Of a DNA stretch of 19,322 nt, positions 16,511-19,322 are shown piece by piece. This stretch comes from Bacillota bacterium (GTDB lineage Bacteria; Bacillota; Clostridia; Acetivibrionales; DSM-1351): NCBI GenBank assembly GCA_023390335.1, contig JAEWCZ010000068.1, positions 1-19,322 on the forward strand. The letters run 5' to 3'. Below the pieces are notes generated by a model. That model saw only the letters and a list, made by a program, of their open reading frames with translations. It ran no database searches and was not told the origin of the DNA. Position 1 is the first letter of the stretch. Each line of letters begins with the position of its first letter. A program made the position numbers and the translations under genes.

Positions 16511-17289
16511 GGATTTTCCTCCTTGCGTTTTCCTTTTATTCTGTAGCTATCGTCAGTATCTTCAATGCCCATACGCACTATATGGGAGTGGTGAACAAGT
16601 CTGTCTAGGATAGCAGTCGCTGCAAGCTGGCTTGTGAAGACTTCATCCCATTCTCTAAGTTCAAGGTTGGTTGTGATTATGATTGACTTTTTCTCATACC
16701 TACTACGGACTAATTGAAAAAATATACTTTCCTTTTCTTTATCCATCTTCAAGTATCCCAGTTCATCAATTATGATAAGGTCAATTTTTGAAAGCTTCAC
16801 AAGGGATTCTTTAAGAGTTCCTTCACTTGCAGATTTCGAAAGATTATTGATAAGTTCCAATGCGTTCAAAAAAAGAACCTTTTTCCCTGCCTCACAGGCT
16901 TTCATTCCAATACCAGTCGCTATATAACTTTTTTCTACTCCTGTCTTGCCTATAAATATTATGTTTTCATTCCTGCTCAAAAATTGTAGTGTAGATAGTT
17001 CTTTTATCTTTTGCATGTTCTGGTACTTATGAAAGCTGAAGTCATAATCTTCTATGGTCTTAATACCTTCGAAACAGGCAGCTTTAATGTTCCTATGTGT
17101 TCGTCTTTTCTTTTTCCCTTCTAATTCAGCATTCAAAAGGCTGACCAGGAACTCTTTGTATCCCAGACTTTTTGATATTGCTGTCTCTATCAGTTCGTTG
17201 TAGCAGTTCTTCATATCTACTAGTTTGAATGCCTTTAATGTGGATTCTATGTACTTGTCGTCTGTGTTAATTTCAGGATTTACACTCAA
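16507..17289 (-). CDS. istB: IstB-type ATPase of the IS21 element
   Basis: The 260 residues match the usual IstB length and layout: a helical N-terminal region, then an AAA+ ATPase core. IstB assists the IstA transposase by ATP-driven remodelling of target DNA. Walker B is intact (LIIIDELGYL, Asp175-Glu176), followed by the usual SRYEKKSIIITTNLELREWDEVF sensor region and AILDRLVHHSHIVRM. Walker A reads GKTGVEKS (114-121), where the invariant glycine before lysine is glutamate; this probably impairs nucleotide binding. The start is TTG (17287-17289), preceded by AGGAGGGGG, and overlaps the 3' end of istA by 17 bases, the normal istA-istB coupling. Confidence 0.9.
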   Translation of the reverse strand: MSVNPEINTDDKYIESTLKAFKLVDMKNCYNELIETAISKSLGYKEFLVSLLNAELEGKKKRRTHRNIKAACFEGIKTIEDYDFSFHKYQNMQKIKELSTLQFLSRNENIIFIGKTGVEKSYIATGIGMKACEAGKKVLFLNALELINNLSKSASEGTLKESLVKLSKIDLIIIDELGYLKMDKEKESIFFQLVRSRYEKKSIIITTNLELREWDEVFTSQLAATAILDRLVHHSHIVRMGIEDTDDSYRIKGKRKEENP

Positions 17290-18761
17290 TTTTGCCCCCT
17301 CCTTCGTAATATGATAGGCCTCTTACCAATGAATTCTTAGCGCCTGAGGAGGTAGCGGCCTTACTGGTTTGGTCTCCTAAAACGATATCTATATATTTAT
17401 CCTTCAGAACTTCCTTTATTGCTTCTATGTCATATATACTGCTCTTAACGCAATAGTCAAGAATTTTATCAAGGCTTTCGACTGTATATAATTCCTTCAG
17501 TTTTAGTATCTGACGTGCATGATAACTTGGCTGCTGCAGGGACTTTGAAGCCATTTCAAGGTATATCTCACCGCACTTGAAGGTTCTTTCAAACTGGCGC
17601 TTGATTTCAGGAATTGATTTTGGTACCTTGTTTGATATTGGGAGGTAATGGTCATCTATTCTCAATACTTCATTTTCTCCCTTGGATTATTTCAGGAACA
17701 TCAATAAGGTTCATTTTCATATCATAAATTTCAATTTTATAGCCGTATATTACCCTGTACTGAACTTCCTTACCTACATATCGGACAGGTACACTGTATT
17801 TGTTTGTATTTATGCTTACCAGAGAATCAAGGCTTACACTTCTTTTTGACAAAGATTCATTTATGAACCTATTCTTTGGTAAAGGAAGGAGGTAGGGCTG
17901 CTCTTCCTTAAAAAATTCTTCCGGAATTCTCTTTGTAGTCCCGTGAATTTGCTTGCACCAATCCCGTATAAACTTTTTACCAGCGATATTAAGTTCTGTC
18001 ATGTTTTTGAAAGTATTACCCTTGATGAATTGTTCTTCTATATATTGATACGGCTTTTCAATTTTTCCTTTAGTCCTTGCTCTATATGGATTACAGGGAT
18101 TCAGCTCTGTACCCAGAGAGGCGGCAAGCCTTAGTGCATTAAGATTGAATTTTGGTTCACTTGCACCTCATTTTCAATTACAAGTGCTTTAGGATTATCA
18201 ATAATTAGTTCCTGTGTTACTCCTCCCAGATCCTCGAACAGTTCTTGTATCGCTTCATATATGGCTTCTGCATTACAAGTAAGTGAAAATACTATTGCCT
18301 TCATCCTGCATGCACATAAAACCATTGTAAAGCAGTAAACCTCTTTTATTTCGTTATCAATGACCATCTTATATGGAGACCAATCAAACTGAGCCTGGTC
18401 TCCGGGAGGTGTTTCTATCCTTACCGTTGCTTTTTTTGATATTTTACTTTTTTCTTCATTCAGGGTTTTCAAAAACCTGTATACTGGTACAATACTGCCT
18501 TTATATCCAACTTTAAGAAGCTCTTTATATATCCTTGTCCCAATAAAATTGTATTCGGCACTTAAAAACCAAACTCTTATCTGTTCTTTGAAAGGGTCAA
18601 TTATTGATGGATAAAGGCTCCTCTTATATTTAGGCTCAGTATCATGCTTCAATAGACTTTTTACAGTATTCTTTGAGATCTTCAATTGCTTAGCTATGTT
18701 TTATTTTTACCCCTCTTTTGAATAACCGTTTCGCTGTTATCCAATCCTGCACATCTCTCAC
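17273..18761 (-). pseudogene. istA: IS21 transposase IstA, broken by three frameshifts
   Basis: Reading 18761 to 17273 across frames gives a normal-sized IstA of about 495 residues. The GTG start (18759-18761, GGAGGG upstream) gives RDVQDWITAKRLFKRGVKI. A shift near 18705 leads to the HTH remainder (IAKQLKISKNTVKSLL) and the first half of the rve/DDE domain, with Asp in GDQAQFDWSPY and Asp in ELIIDNPKALV. A second shift near 18157 precedes LNALRLAASLGTELNP and the third acid in RTKGKIEKPYQYIEEQF. A third shift near 17675 precedes LRIDDHYLPISNKVPKSI and the C-terminal region ending LVRGLSYYEGGG. The DDE residues survive but are split among frames. Flanking genes are intact over thousands of bases, so sequencing error is less likely than decay. 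Confidence 0.88.
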
Positions 18762-18841
18762 CCCATCCATCCCTCCGCATACTTTAATATGTGAATAGGA
18801 TACATTTGTATTTTCAGGGGGTCAATTTTATTTGTAAATCT

Positions 18842-18868
18842 GGGGTCAGTTTTAATTGTAAATCAACA
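18842..18868. repeat. IS21 right-end inverted repeat
   Basis: The reverse complement begins TGTTGATTTACAATTAAAAC and ends in TGACCCC, matching the left end in 22 of 27 bases. A second inner copy lies at 18818-18839. Confidence 0.8.
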
Positions 18869-19072
18869 TCTGGTGAAGGCAATATAAAAGTCAATATAAA
18901 GTCAATATCAAAGGGATACGAGGTAAGCAATGATGGTGGTATAACCTGGGCTGGAACATTTGAAAAGACATATACTTTCAGTAACCTTAATTCCGGTAGC
19001 TACAGTATAGTGGCCAGAGATTGGTCATATCCGGATAATATTTCAAAGGTGTTGGTTGTAAGCTTAAATTAG
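18869..19072 (+). pseudogene. 3' fragment of an unrecognised gene, cut by the IS21 element
   Basis: The frame is open from inside the IS end but only residues after 18868 are native. It reads GEGNIKVNIKSISKGYEVSNDGG, then ITWAGTFEKTYTFSNLNSGSYSIVARDWSYPDNISKVLVVSLN and a TAG. The alternating polar/hydrophobic pattern with 'S.DGG.TW' and 'Y.F.NL.SGSYSI..RD' suggests a C-terminal Ig-like beta domain of a secreted or surface protein. The 5' part is not on the other side of the IS, so it has been deleted or moved. A Shine-Dalgarno for the next small gene overlaps the stop. Confidence 0.6.
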
Positions 19073-19083
19073 GAGGGAGAAAC

Positions 19084-19266
19084 TTGAAAAATAGCACAAA
19101 CAAAGTGCTTTAGTTGCTGTTCTACGCAGCACTCAGCATTATTTTTATAGTCCTGTATTTTATAAATAAGCCCTATGACAATAAGCCGGTACACTTAGAT
19201 AGTCCGGCAAAAACAACAATAGAAAGTCAGGTGATTCCATATGATGCTGTACCTATGCAGCCATAA
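19084..19266 (+). pseudogene. Small membrane protein interrupted by an in-frame TAG
   Basis: AGGAGGG (19071-19077) precedes a TTG start at 19084. The frame codes for KNSTNKVL, then TAG (19111-19113), then LLFYAALSIIFIVLYFINKPYDNKP and VHLDSPAKTTIESQVIPYDAVPMQP to a TAA at 19264. Ignoring the TAG, the product is a 60-residue protein with one membrane segment and a short exterior tail. One base change (CAG to TAG) would explain the break. It might belong with the truncated gene just before it. I recognise no family; nothing further can be read in 19267-19322. Confidence 0.5.
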
Positions 19267-19322
19267 CAATGTCAATCTATTTGATTGGCTCAATGAATCC
19301 AGTCTGGTAGCTCAGCCCTTCA

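Larger units (their letters stand above)
15944..18868 (-). mobile_element. IS21-family insertion sequence, probably inactive
   Basis: The termini are 15944-15970 (TGTAGATT...TTGACCCC) and the inverted 18842-18868 (TGTTGATT...CTGACCCC), 22 of 27 bases identical. Internal copies of the TAAAAxTGACCCC motif lie near 15990-16003 and 16073-16084, and inverted at about 18818-18832. Multiple subterminal repeats are typical of IS21, whose transposase binds them. Inside, on the minus strand, are istA, istB and a third ORF. No direct target repeat flanks the element: AACGTG is on the left and TCTGGT on the right. Confidence 0.88.

Noticed and set aside
16317..16613. A plus-strand ORF across the istB/third-ORF junction
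   Set aside because: It is antisense to two coupled IS genes with good start signals.
18791..18868. Treating the plus-strand ORF beginning at 18791 as one gene
   Set aside because: Its first 26 codons are the IS21 end; only the part after 18868 is native sequence.

Overview
The window is AT-rich, with strong GGAGG-type Shine-Dalgarno sites, secreted proteins carrying Sec signal peptides and no outer-membrane machinery. This fits a low-GC Gram-positive of the Clostridia. A cellulolytic relative (Ruminiclostridium-like) is a guess, resting partly on C-terminal domains that look cohesin-like. It reads as an accessory region: two large intact surface/toxin genes sit among decayed paralogues and broken insertion sequences.

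Left part (1-1694): a ParA/MinD/CpaE-fold protein whose P-loop has lost its lysines, then a winged-helix DNA-binding protein of the kind found next to replication or mobile-element genes. At 1839-3213 a well-formed promoter and RBS lead into a heavily frameshifted pseudogene (signal peptide, fibronectin-III domain, vestigial RCC1 repeats, C-terminal beta domain). This is a decayed paralogue of the next gene. A perfect 19-bp inverted repeat follows at 3266-3322.

Centre (3495-15604): a co-directional cluster. (i) A 1508-residue secreted subtilase with an FN3 domain, an I9-like propeptide, a complete Asp/His/Ser triad, 14 RCC1 repeats (two 7-bladed propellers' worth) and a C-terminal beta-sandwich-like domain. 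(ii) An 80-codon ORF that is a partial duplicate of that last domain, overlapping by ATGA. (iii) A membrane-anchored protein built of helical repeats. (iv) Overlapping it by ATGA, a 1987-residue secreted RHS/YD-repeat polymorphic toxin with an RHS core end motif, a pre-toxin hydrophobic segment, a Hint self-cleaving domain and an unrecognised 88-residue toxin tip. (v) Five bases on, a 158-residue acidic protein that is the probable cognate immunity protein. The working inference is a secreted contact-toxin locus, in which the protease/propeller protein and the helical membrane protein may process, anchor or display the RHS toxin.

Right part (15605-19322): the 5' remnant of an IS3-family element with a frameshifted orfA, cut by a 2.9-kb IS21-family element (15944-18868) in minus orientation. 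That element has istA broken by three frameshifts, istB with an altered Walker A motif, and a third coupled ORF. No target duplication flanks it, and the two sides belong to unrelated genes, which points to a rearrangement at the IS. Beyond it lie the 3' end of an unrecognised gene and a small membrane-protein gene interrupted by an in-frame stop.
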